Assembly (NCBI GenBank): GCA_021464415.1
Contig: CM038470.1
Coordinates: 42,278,099-42,342,098 of the forward strand
Source: Lonicera japonica
Taxonomy: Eukaryota > Streptophyta > Magnoliopsida > Dipsacales > Caprifoliaceae
Direction: 5' to 3'
DNA length: 64,000 nucleotides
The position numbers and the translations under genes were made by a program. Positions 22,015 through 35,895 of the stretch are shown piece by piece. The notes below the pieces were generated by a model that saw nothing but the letters and a program-made list of their open reading frames with translations, made no database searches and had not been told where the DNA came from. The first letter of the stretch is position 1, and each line of letters begins with the position of its first letter.

Positions 22015-25000
22015 GTTGTTGATCCTTCCAACCAAAATGTATTTTTTTAGTCGTTCAACCGCAAAAGGCTTCATTTTGAATGATATTCACTCTAAGATGA
22101 TGAGTTCGAATTCTGAACGTCTATGATGGGTTAAACACGCGCTTCTTGTCCTCATTGTCGTTCTTGACCATTTGACGGTCTAAACATCCGTTGTTGATCC
22201 TTACGACCAAATTGTATTGTTTTAGGCGTTCTACCGCAAAAGCCGTCATTTTGAATGACATTAACTCTAAGATTTTGAATTCGAATTCTGAACGTCTATG
22301 ATGGGTTAAACACGCACTTCTTGTCCCCATTGTCGTTCTTGACCATTTGATGGTCTAAACATCCGTTGTTGATCGTTACGACCAAATTGTATTGTTTTAG
22401 GCGTTCTACCGCAAAAGGCGTCATTTTGAATGACATTAACTCTAAGATTTTGAATTCGAATTCTGAACGTTTGCGGTGGGTTAAGCACGCGCTTTTTGTC
22501 CCCGTTGTCGTTCTTGACCATTTGACGGTCTAAACTTCCGTTGTTGATCGTTACGACCAAATTGTATTGTTTCAGGCGTTCATCCGCAAAAGGCTTCATT
22601 TTGAATGACATTCACTCTAAGATTTTTGATTCGAATTCTGAACTTCTACGCTGGGCTAAACACGCGCATCTTGTTCATGTTGTCGTTCTTGACCATTTGA
22701 CGGTCTAAACTTCCGTTGTTGATCGTTACGACCAAATTGTATTGTTTCAGGCGTTCTACCGCAAAAGGCTTCATTTTGAATGACATTCACTCTAAGATTT
22801 GGAATTCGAATACTGAACGTCTATGATGAGTTAAACACGCGCTTCTTGTCCCCATTGTCGTTCTTGACCATTTGACGGTCTAAACTTCCATTGTTGATCC
22901 TTACGACCAAATTGTATTGTTTTAGGCGTTCTACCGCAAAAGGCGTCATTTTGAATGACATTAACTATAAGATTTTGAATTCGAATTCTGAACGTCTATG
23001 ATGGGTTAAACACGCGCTTCTTGTCCCCATTGTCGTTCTTGACCATTTGACGGTGTAAACATCCGCTGTTGATCCTTATGACCAAAATGTATTTTTTTTG
23101 GCTTTCATCCGCAAAAGGCTTCATTTTGAATGACATTCACTCTAAGATTTTGAATTCGAATTCCGAACGTCTGTGATGGGTTAAACACGCGCTTCGTTTC
23201 CCCGTTGTCGTTCTTGACCATTTGACGGCCTAAACTTTCGTTGTTGATCCTTAGGACCGAAATGTATTTTTTAGGCGTTCAACCGCAAAAGTCTTCATTT
23301 TGAATGACATTCACTCTAAGATTTTGAATTCGAATTCTGAACGTTTGCGGTGGGTTAAGCACGCGCTTTTTGTCCCCGTTGTCGTTCTTGACCATTTGAC
23401 GGTCTAAACTTCCGTTGTTGATCGTTACGACCAAATTGTATTGTTTCAGGCGTTCTACCGCAAAAGGCTTCATTTTGAATGACATTCACTCTAAGATTTT
23501 GAATTCGAATTCTGAACGTTTGCGGTGGGTTAAGCACGCGCTTTTTGTCCCCGTTGTCGTTCTAGACCATTTGACGGTCTAAACTTCCGTTGTTGATCGT
23601 TACGACCAAATTGTATTGTTTCAGGCGTTCTACCGCAAAAGGCTTCATTTTGAATGACATTCACTCTAAGATTTTAGATTCGAATTCTGAACGTCTACGC
23701 TGGGCTAAACACGCGCATCTTGTTCTCGTTGTCGTTGTTGATCCTTTAACTATCTAAACTTCTGTTGTTGATCCTTAGGACCAAAATGTATTTTGTGGGC
23801 GTTCTACCGCAAAAGGCTTCATTTTGAATGACATTCACTCTAAGATTTTGAATTCGAATTCTGAATGTCTATGATGGGTTAAACAGGCGCTTCTTGTCCC
23901 CATTGTCGTTCTTGACCATTTGACGGTCTAAACTTCCGTTGTTGATCGTTACGACCAAATTGTATTGTTTCAGGCGTTCTACCGCAAAAGGCTTCATTTT
24001 GAATGACATTCACTCTAAGATTTTTGATTTGAATTCTGAACGTCTACGCTGGGCTAAACACGCGCATCTTGTTCATGTTGTCGTTCTTGATCATTTAACT
24101 GTCTAAACTTCTGTTGTTGATCCTTAGGACCAAAATGTATTTTTTAGGCGTTCTACCGCAAAAGGCTTCATTTTGAATGACATTCACTCTAAGATTTTGA
24201 ATTCGAATTCTGAACGTCTATGATGGGTTAAACACGCGCTTCTTGTCCCCATTGTCGTTCTTGACCATTTGACGGTCTAAACTTCCGTTGTTGATCCTTA
24301 CGACCAAATTGTATTTTTATAGGCGTTCTACCGCAAAAGGCGTCATTTTGAATGACATTAACTCTAAGATTTTGAATTCGAATTCTGAACGTCTATGATG
24401 GGTTAAACACGCGCTTTTCGTCCCCATTGTCGTTCTTGACCATTTGACGGTGTAAACATCCGCTGTTGATCCTTACGACCAAAATGTATTTTTTTAGGCG
24501 TTCATCCGCAAAAGGCTTCATTTTGAATGACATTCACTCTAAGATTTTGAATTCGAATTCTGAACGTCTGTGATGGGTTAAACACGCGCTTCTTTTCCCC
24601 GTTGTCGTTCTTGACCATTTGACGGCCTAAACTTTCGTTGTTGATCCTTATGACCAAAATGTATTTTTTAGGCGTTCAACCGCAAAAGGCTTCATTTTGA
24701 ATGACATTCACTCTAAGATTTTGAATTCGAATTCTGAACGTTTGTGATGGGTTAAACACGCTCTTTTTGTCCCCGTTGTCGTTCTAGACCATTTGACGGT
24801 CTAAACTTCCGTTGTTGATCGTTACGACCAAATTGTATTGTTTCAGGCGTTCTACCGCAAAAGGCTTCATTTTGAATGACATTCACTCTAAGATTTTAGA
24901 TTCGAATTCTGAACGTCTACGCTGGGCTAAACACGCGCATCTTGTTCTCGTTGTCGTTGTTGATCCTTTAGGACCAAAATGTATTTTGTGGGCGTTCTAC

Positions 25001-25719
25001 CGCAAAAGGCTTCATTTTGAATGACATTCACTCTAAGATTTTGAATTCGAATTCTGAATGTCTATGATGGGTTAAACAGGCGCTTCTTGTCCCCATTGTC
25101 GTTCTTGACCATTTTACGGTCTAAACTTCCGTTGTTGATCCTTACGACCAAATTGTATTATTTTAGGCGTTCTACCGCAAAAGGCTTCATTTTCAATGAC
25201 ATTCATTCTAAGATGTTGAATTCGAATTATGAACGTCTATGATGGGTTAAACACGCGCTTCTTGTCCCCATTGTCGTTCTTGACCATTTGACGGTCTAAA
25301 CTTCCGTTGTTGATCCTTACGAACAAATTGTATTGTTTTAGGCGTTCTACCACAAAAGGCGTCATTTTGAACGACATTAACTCTAAGACTTTGAATTCGA
25401 ATTCTGAACGTCTATGATGGGTTAAACACGCGCTTTTCGTCGCCATTGTCGTTCTTGACCATTTGACGGTGTAAACATCCGCTGTTGATCCTTACGACCG
25501 AAATGTATTTTTTAGGCGTTCATCCGCAAAAGGCTTCATTTTGTATGACATTCACTCTAATATTTTGAATTCAAATTCTGAACGTCTGTGATGGGTTAAA
25601 CACGCGCTTCTTTTCTCCGTTGTCGTTCTTGACCATTTGACGGCCTAAACTTTCGTTGTTGATCCTTACGACCAAATTGTATTGTTTTAGGCGTTCTACC
25701 GCAAAAGGCGTCATTTTGA

Positions 25720-25742
25720 GATCTACAAATCTGTTCTTGCTC
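25720..25742. repeat. Hybrid-monomer filler, copy 6
   Basis: Exact copy, 3,728 bp after copy 5. The surrounding monomers at 25.2-26.3 kb repeat those at 21.5-22.6 kb almost base for base. Confidence 0.9.
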
Positions 25743-26878
25743 GTTGTTGATCCTTCCAACCAAAATGTATTTTTTTAGTCGTTCAACCGCAAAAGCCTTC
25801 ATTTTGAATGATATTCACTCTAAGATGATGAGTTCGAATTCTGAACGTCTATGATGGGTTAAACACGCGCTTCTTGTCCTCATTGTCGTTCTTGACCATT
25901 TGACGGTCTAAACATCCGTTGTTGATCCTTACGACCAAATTGTATTGTTTTAGGCGTTCTACCGCAAAAGCCGTCATTTTGAATGACATTAACTCTAAGA
26001 TTTTGAATTCGAATTCTGAACGTCTATGATGGGTTAAACACGCGCTTCTTGTCCCCATTGTCGTTCTTGACCATTTGATGGTCTAAACATCCGTTGTTGA
26101 TCGTTACGACCAAATTGTATTGTTTTAGGCGTTCTACCGCAAAAGGCGTCATTTTGAATGACATTAACTCTAAGATTTTGAATTCGAATTCTGAACATTT
26201 GCGGTGGGTTAAGCACGCGCTTGTTGTCCCCGTTGTCGTTCTTGACCATTTGACGGTCTAAACTTCCGTTGTTGATCGTTACGACCAAATTATATTGTTT
26301 CAGGCGTTCATCCGCAAAAGGCTTCATTTTGAATGACATTCACTCTAAGATTTTTGATTCGAATTTTGAACGTCTACGCTGGGCTAAACACGCGCATCTT
26401 GTTCATGTTGTCGTTGTTGATCATTTAACGGTCTAAACTTCTGTTGTTGATCCTTAGGACCAAAATGTATTTTTTAGGCGTTCTACCGCAAAAGGCTTCA
26501 TTTTGAATGACATTCACTCTAAGATTTTGAATTCGAATTCTGAACGTCTATGATGGGTTAAACACGCGCTTCTTGTCCCCATTGTCGTTCTTGACCATTT
26601 GACGGTCTAAACTTCCGTTGTTGATCCTTACGACCAAATTGTATTGTTTTAGGCGTTCTACCGCAAAAGGCGTCATTTTGAATGACATTAACTCTAAGAT
26701 TTTGAATTCGAATTCTGAACGTCTATGATGGGTTAAACACGCGCTTTTCGTCCCCATTGTCGTTCTTGACCATTTGACGGTGTAAACATCCTTTGTTGAT
26801 CCTTACAACCAAAATGTATTTTTTTAGGCGTTCATCCGCAAAAGGCTTCATTTTGAATGACATTCACTCTAAGATTTT

Positions 26879-27923
26879 GAATTCTAATTCTGAACGTCTG
26901 TGATGGGTTAAAGACGCTCTATTTGTCCCCATTGTTGTTCTTGACCATTTGACGGTCTGAACATCCGTTGTTGATCCTTACGACCAAAATGTATTTTTTA
27001 GGCCTTCAACCGCAAAAGCCTTCATTTTCAATGACATTCACTCCAAGATTTTGAATTCGAATTCTGAACGTCTGTGATGGGTTAAACACGCTCTATTTGT
27101 CCCCATTGTTGTTCTTGACCATTTGACGGTCTGAACATCCGTTGTTGATCCTTACGACCAAAATGTATTTTTTAGGCCTTCAACCGCAAAAGCCTTCATT
27201 TTCAATGACATTCACTCCAAGATTTTGAATTCGAATTCTGAACGTCTGTGATGGGTTAAACACGCTCTATTTGTCCCCATTGTCATTCTTGACCATTTGA
27301 CGGTCTGAACATCCGTTGTTGATCCTTACGACCAAAATGTATTTTTTAGGCGTTCAACCGCAAAAGGCTTCATTTTCAATGACATTCACTCTAAGATTTT
27401 GAATTCGAATTCTGAACGTCTGTGATGGGTTAAACACGCGCTTCTTTTCCCCATTGTTGTTCTTGACCATTTGACGGCCTAAACTTTCGTTGTAGATCCT
27501 TATGACCAAAATGTGTTTTTTAGGCGTTCAACCGCAAAAGGCTTCATTTTCAATGACATTCACTCTAAGATTTTGAATTCGAATTCTGAACGTCTGTGAT
27601 GGGTTAAACACGCGCTTCTTTTCCCCATTGTCGTTCTTGACCATTTGACGGCCTAAACTTTCGTTGTTGATCCTTAAGACCAAAATGTATTTTTTAGGCG
27701 TTCAACCGCAAAAGGCTTCATTTTCAATGACATTCACTCTAAGATTTTGAATTCGAATTCTGAACGTCTGTGATGGGTTAAACACGCGCTTCTTTTCCCC
27801 CATTGTCGTTCTTGACCATTTGACGGCCTAAACTTTCGTTGTTGATCCTTATGACCAAAATGTATTTTTTAGGCGTTCAACCGCAAAAGGCTTCATTTTC
27901 AATGACATTCACTCTAAGATTTT
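26879..27923. repeat. Locally homogenised satellite: two triplets of 174-bp monomers
   Basis: Monomers start at 26879, 27053, 27227, 27401, 27575 and 27749 (174 bp each). The first three are nearly identical to each other (cgctctatttgtcc, ggtctgaacatcc). The next three are nearly identical to each other but of another type (cttcttttcccc, ggcctaaactttcg). This simple tandem order departs from the six-type pattern on either side. Confidence 0.9.
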
Positions 27924-30900
27924 GAATTCGAATTCTGAATGTCTATGATGGGTTAAACACGCGCTTCTTGTCCCCATTGTCGTTCTTGACCATTTGACGG
28001 TCTAAACTTCGGTTGTTGATCCTTACGACCAAATTGTATTGTTTTAGGCGTTCTATGCAAAAGGCGTCATTTTGAATGACATTAACTCTAAGATTTTGAA
28101 TTCGAATTCTGAACGTCTATGATGGGTTAAACACGCGCTTCTTGTCCCCATTGTCGTTCTTGACCATTTGACGGTCAAAACTTCCGTTGTTGATCCTTAC
28201 GACCAAATTTTATTGTTTTAGGCGTTCTACCGCAAAAGGCGTCATTTTGAATGACATTAACTCTACGGTTTTGAATTCGAATTCTGAACGTCTATGATTG
28301 GTTAAACACGCGCTTTTCGTCCCCATTGTCGTTCTTGACCATTTGACAGTGTAAACATCCGCTGTTGATCCTTACGACCAAAATCTATTTTTTTAGGCGT
28401 TAATCCGCAAAAGGCTTCATTTTTAATGACATTCACTCTAAGATTTTGAATTCGAATTCTGAACGTCTGTGATAGGTTAAACAAGCGCTTTTTGTCCCCG
28501 TTGTCGTTCTAGACCATTTGACGGTCTAAACATCCGTTGTTGATCCTTTCGCCCAAAATGTATTTTTTTAGTCGTTCAACCGCAAAAGGCTTCATTTTCA
28601 ATGACATTCACTCTAAGATTTTGAATTCGAATTCTGAACGTCTATGATGGGTTAAACACGCGCTTCTTGTCCCCATTGTCGTTCTTGACCATTTGACGGT
28701 CTAAACTTCCGTTGTTGATCCTTACGACCAAATTGTATTGTTTTAGGCGTTCTACCGCAAAAGGCGTCATTTTGAATGACATTAACTCTAAGATTTTGAA
28801 TTCGAATTCTGAACGTCTATGATGGGTTAAACACGCGCTTTTCGTCCCCATTGTCGTTCTTGACCATTTGACGGTGTAAACATCCGCTGTTGATCCTTAC
28901 GACCAAAATGTATTTTTTTAGGCGTTCATCCGCAAAAGGCTTCATTTTGAATGACATTCACTCTAAGATTTTTGATTCGAATTCTGAACGTCTACGCTGG
29001 GCTAAACAAGCTCATCTTGTTCACGTTGTCGTTGTTGATCATTTAACGGTCTAAACTTCTGTTGTTGATCCTTAGGACCAAAATGTATTTTTTAGGCGTT
29101 CTACCGCAAAAGGCTTCATTTTGAATGACATTCACTCTAAGATTTTGAATTCGAATTCTGAATGTCTATGATGGGTTAAACACGCGCTTCTTATCCCCAT
29201 TGTCGTTCTTGAGCATTTGACCGTCTAAACTTCGGTTGTTGATCCTTACGACAAAATTGTATTGTTTTAGGCGTTCTACCGCAAAAGGATTCATTTTGAA
29301 TGACATTCACTCTAAGATGTTGAATACGAATTATGAACGTCTATGATGGGTTAAACATGCACTTCTTGTCCCCATTGTCGTTCTTGACCATTTGACGGTG
29401 TAAACATCCGCTGTTGATCCTTACAACCAAAATGTATTTTTTTAGGCGTTCATCCGCAAAAGGCTTCATTTTTAATGACATTCACTCTAAGATTTTGAAT
29501 TCGAATTCTGAACGTCTGTGATGGGTTAAACAAACGCTTTTTGTCCCCGTTGTCGTTCTAGACCATTTGACTGTCTAAACATCCGTTGTTGATCCTTTCG
29601 CCCAAAATGTATTTTTTTAGTCGTTCAACCGCAAAAGGCTTCATTTTCAATGACACTCACTCTAAGATTTTGAATTCGAATTCTGAACGTCTATGATGGG
29701 TTAAACACGCGCTTCTTGTCCCCAATGTCGTTCTTGACCATTTGACGGTCTAAACTTCGGTTGTTGATCCTTACGACCAAATTTTATTGTTTTAGGCGTT
29801 CTACCGCAAAAGGCGTCATTTTGAATGACATTAACTCTAAGATTTTGAATTCGAATTCTGAACGTCTATGATGGGTTAAACACGCGCTTCTTGTCCCCAT
29901 TGTCGTTCTTGACCATTTGACGGTCTAAACTTCGGTTGTTGATCCTTACGACCAAATTTTATTGTTTTAGGCATTCTACCGCAAAAGGCTTCATTTTGAA
30001 TGACATTCACTCTAAGATTTTGAATTCGAATTCTGAACGTCTGTGATGGGTTGAAAACGCGCTTCTTTTCCCCGTTGTCGTTCTTGACCACTTGACGGCC
30101 TAAACTTTCGTTGTTGATCCTTATGACCAAAATGTATTTTTTAGGCGTTCAACCGCAAAAGGCTTCATTTTGAATGACATTCACTCTAAGATTTTGAATT
30201 CGAATTCTGAACATTTGTGAAGGGTTAAACACGCGCTTTTTGTCCCCGTTGTTGTTCTAGACCATTTGACGGTCTAAACTTCTGTTGTTGATCGTTACGA
30301 CCAAATTGTATTGTTTCAGGCGTTCTACCGCAAAAGGCATCATTTTGAATGACATTCACTCTAAGATTTTTGATTCGAATTCTGAACGTCTACGCTGGGC
30401 TAAACACGCGCATCTTGTTCACGTTGTCGTTGTTGATCATTTAACGGTCTAAACTTCTGTTGTTGATCCTTTGGACCAAAATGTATTTTGTAGGCGTTCA
30501 ACCGCAAAAGGCTTCATTTTGAATGACATTCACTCTAAGATTTTGAATTCGAATTCTGAACGTCTATGACGGGTGAAACATGCGCTTCTTGTCCCCATTG
30601 TCGTTCTTGACCATTTGACGGTCTAAACTTCCGTTGTTGATCCTTACGACCAAATTGTATTGTTTTAGGCGTTCTACCGCAAAAGGCGTCATTTTGAATG
30701 ACATTAACTCTAAGATTTTGAATTCGAATTCTGAACGTCTATGATGGGTTAAACACGCGCTTTTCGTCCCCATTGTCGTACTTGACCATTTGACAGTGTA
30801 AACATCCGTTGTTGATCCTTACGTCTAAAATGTATTTTTTTAGGCTTTCATCCGCAAAAGGCTTCATTTTGAATGACATTCACTCTAAGATTTTGAATTC

Positions 30901-31705
30901 GAATTCCGAACGTCTGTGATGGGTTAAACACGCGCTTCGTTTCCCCGTTGTCGTTCTTGACCATTTGACGGCCTAAACTTTCGTTGTTGATCCTTAGGAC
31001 CGAAATGTATTTTTTAGGCGTTCAACCGCAAAAGTCTTCATTTTGAATGACATTCACTCTAAGATTTTGAATTCGAATTCTGAATGTTTGCGGTGGGTTA
31101 AGCACGCGCTTTTTGTCCCCGTTGTCGTTCTTGACCATTTGACGGTCTAAACTTCCGTTGTTGATCGTTACGACCAAATTGTATTGTTTCAGGCGTTGTA
31201 CCGCAAAAGGCTTCATTTTGAATGACATTCACTCTAAGATTTTTGATTCGAATTCTGAACGTCTACGCTGGGCTAAACACGCACATCTTGTTCACGTTGT
31301 CGTTGTTGATCATTTAACGGTCTAAACTTCTGTTGTTGATCCTTTGGACCAAAATGTATTTTGTAGGCGTTCTACCGTAAAAGGCTTCATTTTGAATGAC
31401 ATTCACTCTAAGATTTTGAATTCGAATTCTGAATGTCTAAGATGGGTTAAACACGCGCTTCTTGTCCCCATTGTTGTTCTTGACCATTTGACGGTCTAAA
31501 CTTCCGTTGTTGATCCTTACGACCAAATTGTATTGTTTTAGGCGTTCTACCGCAAAAGGCTTCATTTTGAATGACATTAACTCTAAGATTTTGAATTCGA
31601 ATTCTGAACGTCTATGATGGGTTAAACACGCGCTTTTCGTCCCCATTGTCGTTCTTGACCATTTGACGGTCTGAACATCCGTTGTTGTTCCTTACGACCA
31701 AAATG

Positions 31706-33038
31706 TGGTTACTCCGTAAATGCTAATGTGGTGGTCCCCATTCCGGGGGCTCCTCACCCCGTGGCGGTGGCACCTCTTACTTCTTCCGTGCACGGTTTCC
31801 GGTCTTTTCATCCGAGGGGCTCTCCGTCCCAACTTACAAACCAACCACAAATATAAGCACAAGTACAATATCCATACAATACATTATTTACATTAAATGT
31901 GTCTTTAAACCAAGTTTAAGTACCAACACTAAAGGAAATTCCATAAATAATTTTTAAAGTAAACTTATTCAATTATACCAATAATTTATGGGCAAGGTAT
32001 AGTATGACGAATTCACTGTTCATCATCAAATCTTGACTTTAAAACCCATATAACAATCAAACTTGCAAATTCATATATCAAATACCATCATCACAATTTC
32101 ATAGTTCAATTAATAGCAATTTAGAAAATCATCTCTTCTCTAAAATAGCAAATCTAAGGTTCATAGTGATATAACTCAAAATTAACAATCTAAAGTATAA
32201 AACATGGAAATTAGAGTAGAGAAGAGAAGTTTACTCATGTTCCCACCTCAAATAAAGGATTGATGAAGAATTGAAGTAGTTGAGTATGAAGAACTTAAAG
32301 GATCCTTGAATGAATTGAATGATTCAAAGGAGGAGGATGATGAAATCTTGTTGATGATGTTGCTAGCTTGTGATTTCTAGTAGTATAATGGATTTAGTGG
32401 TTTAATTTGTGATGAATCAAGGTTTTAGGATGAGGGAAATAGAGAGAGATGCTCTGATTTCGTGGGTTTGGAGAAGGAGAAAATGACAAGTGTGTAGAAG
32501 AGAAGAGTATAAGTGAATTTTTTTTTTTTACCAAAATCCCCTGTTTTTACGTCACTGTGACTGACCAGTAGCTTCGGAGCTAATTTTAGGCTAGTAAATG
32601 TCTGAACTGGAAAATTTTCAGTAGGAAGAAGTTTTAGCTCTTCGAGTCTTCTTTCTAACGATATAAAGAACGCCAAAATCGTAGTTCTGAGCGAAAAGAT
32701 ATGATCGAAATGGTAACACTGCACAATTGTCTAAAATATTTTTATTTCTCCATAATTTGTAGGCTAAACATGTAGGTATCTAGAATAGGTTAAATGTATC
32801 CGAACAAGGACTAAGATGAATAAAATAAAGAGAATTACAATAAAGAGTGTAAAAAAAATAGGAACACGGTAATCAAACCCGAACATAATTATCAATAAAT
32901 AAATCTCAAATCATAACCAACTAATGAAATTTGTACGACAAATATCAAAATAAAAAAAAATTAAACTCATATAAAGTTATAAAACAAGGATGCTCATGCT
33001 CAAATGAAAATGCAAATGCAAATGCTACGGGTATTACA
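31706..33038 (-). repeat. 3' LTR of element C, truncated
   Basis: On minus it starts TGTAATACCCGTAGC at 33038 and is colinear with 40155-39524 and then with 35896-36590. It stops at ggagtaacca, about 710 bp before the LTR end, where satellite begins. This copy shows the uninterrupted junction of the two LTR parts that the inversion separated (about 32391-32410). Confidence 0.88.
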
Positions 33039-33050
33039 GTCTCCCCTCCT
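33039..33050 (-). other. Polypurine tract of element C
   Basis: Minus-strand aggaggggagac directly precedes the TG of the 3' LTR. Confidence 0.8.
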
Positions 33051-33109
33051 AAAAAGAATTTCGACCCGAAATTCGAAAGGAATCCAATTGAAATGAGGAT
33101 GAGTAATGT

Positions 33110-35893
33110 TTAACGTACCAAATGAGGATATAAACGAAGAATTTCTGATTCTAACTCCCATGTTGCTTCCTCCATATTATGATGGAGCCAAAGGACCTTC
33201 ACTAACGGAATAACTTTGTTACGAAAAATCTTCTCCTTGCGATCTAAAATTTTGACCGGTATAGTTTTATAAGAAACACTCTCATCGATTTCTAATTCTT
33301 CCACCGGTAGAACATGTGACGAATCGGGGATATACTTTTTAAGCATGGACACATGAAAAACATCATGTACTCGCTCAAGGGAAGATGGTAGCGCTAATTG
33401 GTATGATACATTACCAACACGTCGTATGATCTCGAAAGGACCTATGTAGCGCGGTGCTAGCTTGCCTTTGCTACCAAAACGAATGATTCCTCTATTAGCT
33501 TTCACCTTCAAAAACACAAAATCACCCACTTCAAATTGTAGTGGGCGTCTTCGTTTATCAGCGTAGCTCTTTTGACGACTTTGGGCTGTGGTTAACCGTT
33601 GCTTGATAACTCGAATCTTTTCAGTCGTCTCTTCCACAAGTTGTGGCCCAATAAGGGCTGTGGTTAACCGGTCTTCCATATAAGGCTTCATATGGTGGCA
33701 TTCCAATACTTGCTTGAAAACTGTTATTGTAAGCAAATTCCGCTAATGATAAATGGTCATCCCAACTGCATTGAAAATCTAAAGCACACGCTCGTAACAT
33801 ATCTTCAAGAATTTGTACAGTTTGCTCCGATTGGCCATCAGTTTGTGGATGAAATGCAGTACTCATCTCAAGTCGGGTGCCAAGTGCACTTTGAAATGCT
33901 TTCCAAAATCGTGATGTAAAGCGTGCATCTCTATCACAATGGAAATGGAGACTCCGTGAAGGCGTACAATCTCTCGTACGTAGAGTTTAGCAAGTGTCTC
34001 AGGTGAGTCGGTATCCTTCATTGGTAAGAAATGGGCTGATTTGGTGAGACGGTCGATAATTACCCAAATAGCATTATGCTTCTGTTGCGTTCTCGGTAGC
34101 CCCATAAGGAAATCCATCGTAATATTTTCCCACTTCCACACAGGAATAGGGAGGGGTTGAAGTTCACCGGCAGGTCTTTGATGCTCGATCTTGATTTTTT
34201 GACAAGTGAGGCATTTTGATACATAAGTGGCAATTTCTCGTTTCATTCCCATCCATTGATAAGTGTGTCGGATATCTTTGTACATCTTTGAGCTTCCAGG
34301 ATGGATGGTGAATTTGGACTTGTGGGCATCATCTAGGATTTCTCGCTTAATGTCTTCATTGTCCTTCGGTACAAGGATTCTTCCTTTATAACGTACAGCA
34401 CCAATAGTGTGATGTTCAACTAATTCTCCACTTTCTAACTTCTTTTTAATTTCAGCAATTTCTTCGTCTTCAGACTGACTTTGAATTACTCGGTCTTGAA
34501 TGAGTGGTCGAATAATGATGTTGGCAAGAAAAGCAACATTTTCTTGATGATCAACAACCAAATTAAAGTCTTGTAACGCTTGACAAAGTTTCCACTCCCG
34601 ACACCGTAGAGAGGATAAGGACCCTTGGTTCTTTCGGCTAAGCGCATCGGCAACAACATTCACCTTCCCAGGGTGATATTGTAGAGTGAAGTCATAATCT
34701 TCAAGAAATTCCATCCATCGATGTTGTCGGAGATTAAGGTCACGTTGGGTGAAGATATACTTCACGCTCTTATGATCCGTATAAACTTCAAATTGCTCTT
34801 CGTATAGGTAGTGTCGCCATAACTTCAAAGCAAAAACTACAGCAGCAAGTTCAAGGTCATGGACTGGATAATTTCTCTTGTGGGTTTTTAACTGGCGCGA
34901 ACCGTAGGCAATAACATGTCCCTCTTGCATAAGAACACAACCTAATCCGATACGAGAAGCGTCACAACATAGTACATAACCACGGCCTTGTTCAGGTAAA
35001 ACAAGTATGGGCGCAGACGTTAGTCGACGCTTGAGTTCGTTAAAAGATTCTTCACACTTATCGGTCCAAACATAAGGAACACCTTTTTGGGTAAGCCTCG
35101 TGAGTGGTGCAGCAATCTTAGAGAAGTCTTTAACAAAACGTCGATAGTAACCAGCGAGACCAAGAAAACTTCTAATTTCAGTAACATTCTTCGGACGTTG
35201 CCAAGAGGATATGGACTGAACTTTAATGGGGTCAACAGATATACCACCACGAGATACCACATGGCCAAGGAATTTGACCTCATCCTTCCAAAAGTCACAC
35301 TTGCTAAATTTAGCATAAAGACGATGTTCTCGAAGAAGTTGAAGGGCTATATGAAGATGTCGATCATGTTTTTCATCGGTACGGGAATAAATAAGAATGT
35401 CGTTTATAAACACCACAACAAAAGAATCAAGATAAGGTCGAAAAACGCGGTGCATAAGATCCATAAATGCCGCAGGTGCATTGGTCAAACCAAAAGGCAT
35501 CACAAGAAACTCGAAGTGGCCATAACGGGTGTTGAATGCAGTTTTGGGAATATCTTCTTCCCGAACCCTTAGTTGATGGTAGCCCGATCGAAGATCAATT
35601 TTTGAGAAGCGGTGAGAACCACGTAGTTGGTCAAAGAGATCATCAATGCGAGGTAAAGGGTATTTATTCTTGATGGTGACTTGGTTAAGCTTGCGGTAAT
35701 CAACACATAGACGAAGTGAACCATTAGCTTTTTTAGCAAAAAGAACCGGTGCTCCCCATGGAGAGGTACTATAACGGATAAAACCTTTGGCAAGAAGGTC
35801 ATCAAGTTGGGTTTTCAACTCCTGGAGCTTGGCGGGAGCGAGTCGGTAAGGGGAAAAAGAGATAGGTGAAGTATTGGTTTGCAATTCAATGGT
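33110..35893 (-). pseudogene. Element C pol: reverse transcriptase, RNase H, integrase, chromodomain (broken)
   Basis: The main frame (to 33863) starts at the inversion point with [11 protein letters not shown] and runs through the reverse transcriptase, RNase H (C-D-A-S) and the integrase HHCC (C-L-T-C) and D-F sites. The polymerase box reads F-I-N-D where the family has F-I-D-D, because an Asp codon became AAC at 35402-35404. A one-base frameshift near 33930 replaces the S-D-R-D region. The correct frame resumes as 33866-33621 (H-P-Q-T-D-G-Q-S-E), and another shift near 33670 leads to the last frame (33110), which ends in a chromodomain (V-K-I-L-D-R-K, then A-T-W-E-L-E-S-E, Y-P-H-L). The chromodomain would guide integration to marked chromatin. 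Not functional. Confidence 0.88.
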
Positions 35894-35895
35894 GC

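Larger units (their letters stand above)
20774..31706. repeat. Centromere-like satellite, block 3 (about 62 monomers)
   Basis: Continues the target monomer of element A after CATTC. The stretch from 20774 to about 22900 matches 5930 to about 8000, including the rare variant ggccgaaac, and 25.2-26.3 kb repeats 21.5-22.6 kb. One type-e monomer at 24896 is about 34 bp short, with the gap between direct repeats gttgatcctt. The block ends inside a monomer at accaaaatgt, joined to the truncated LTR of element C. Confidence 0.95.

Noticed and set aside
26879..27923. Regular repeats as a CRISPR array
   Set aside because: The whole 174 bp is repeated without unique spacers and the setting is plant retrotransposon DNA.
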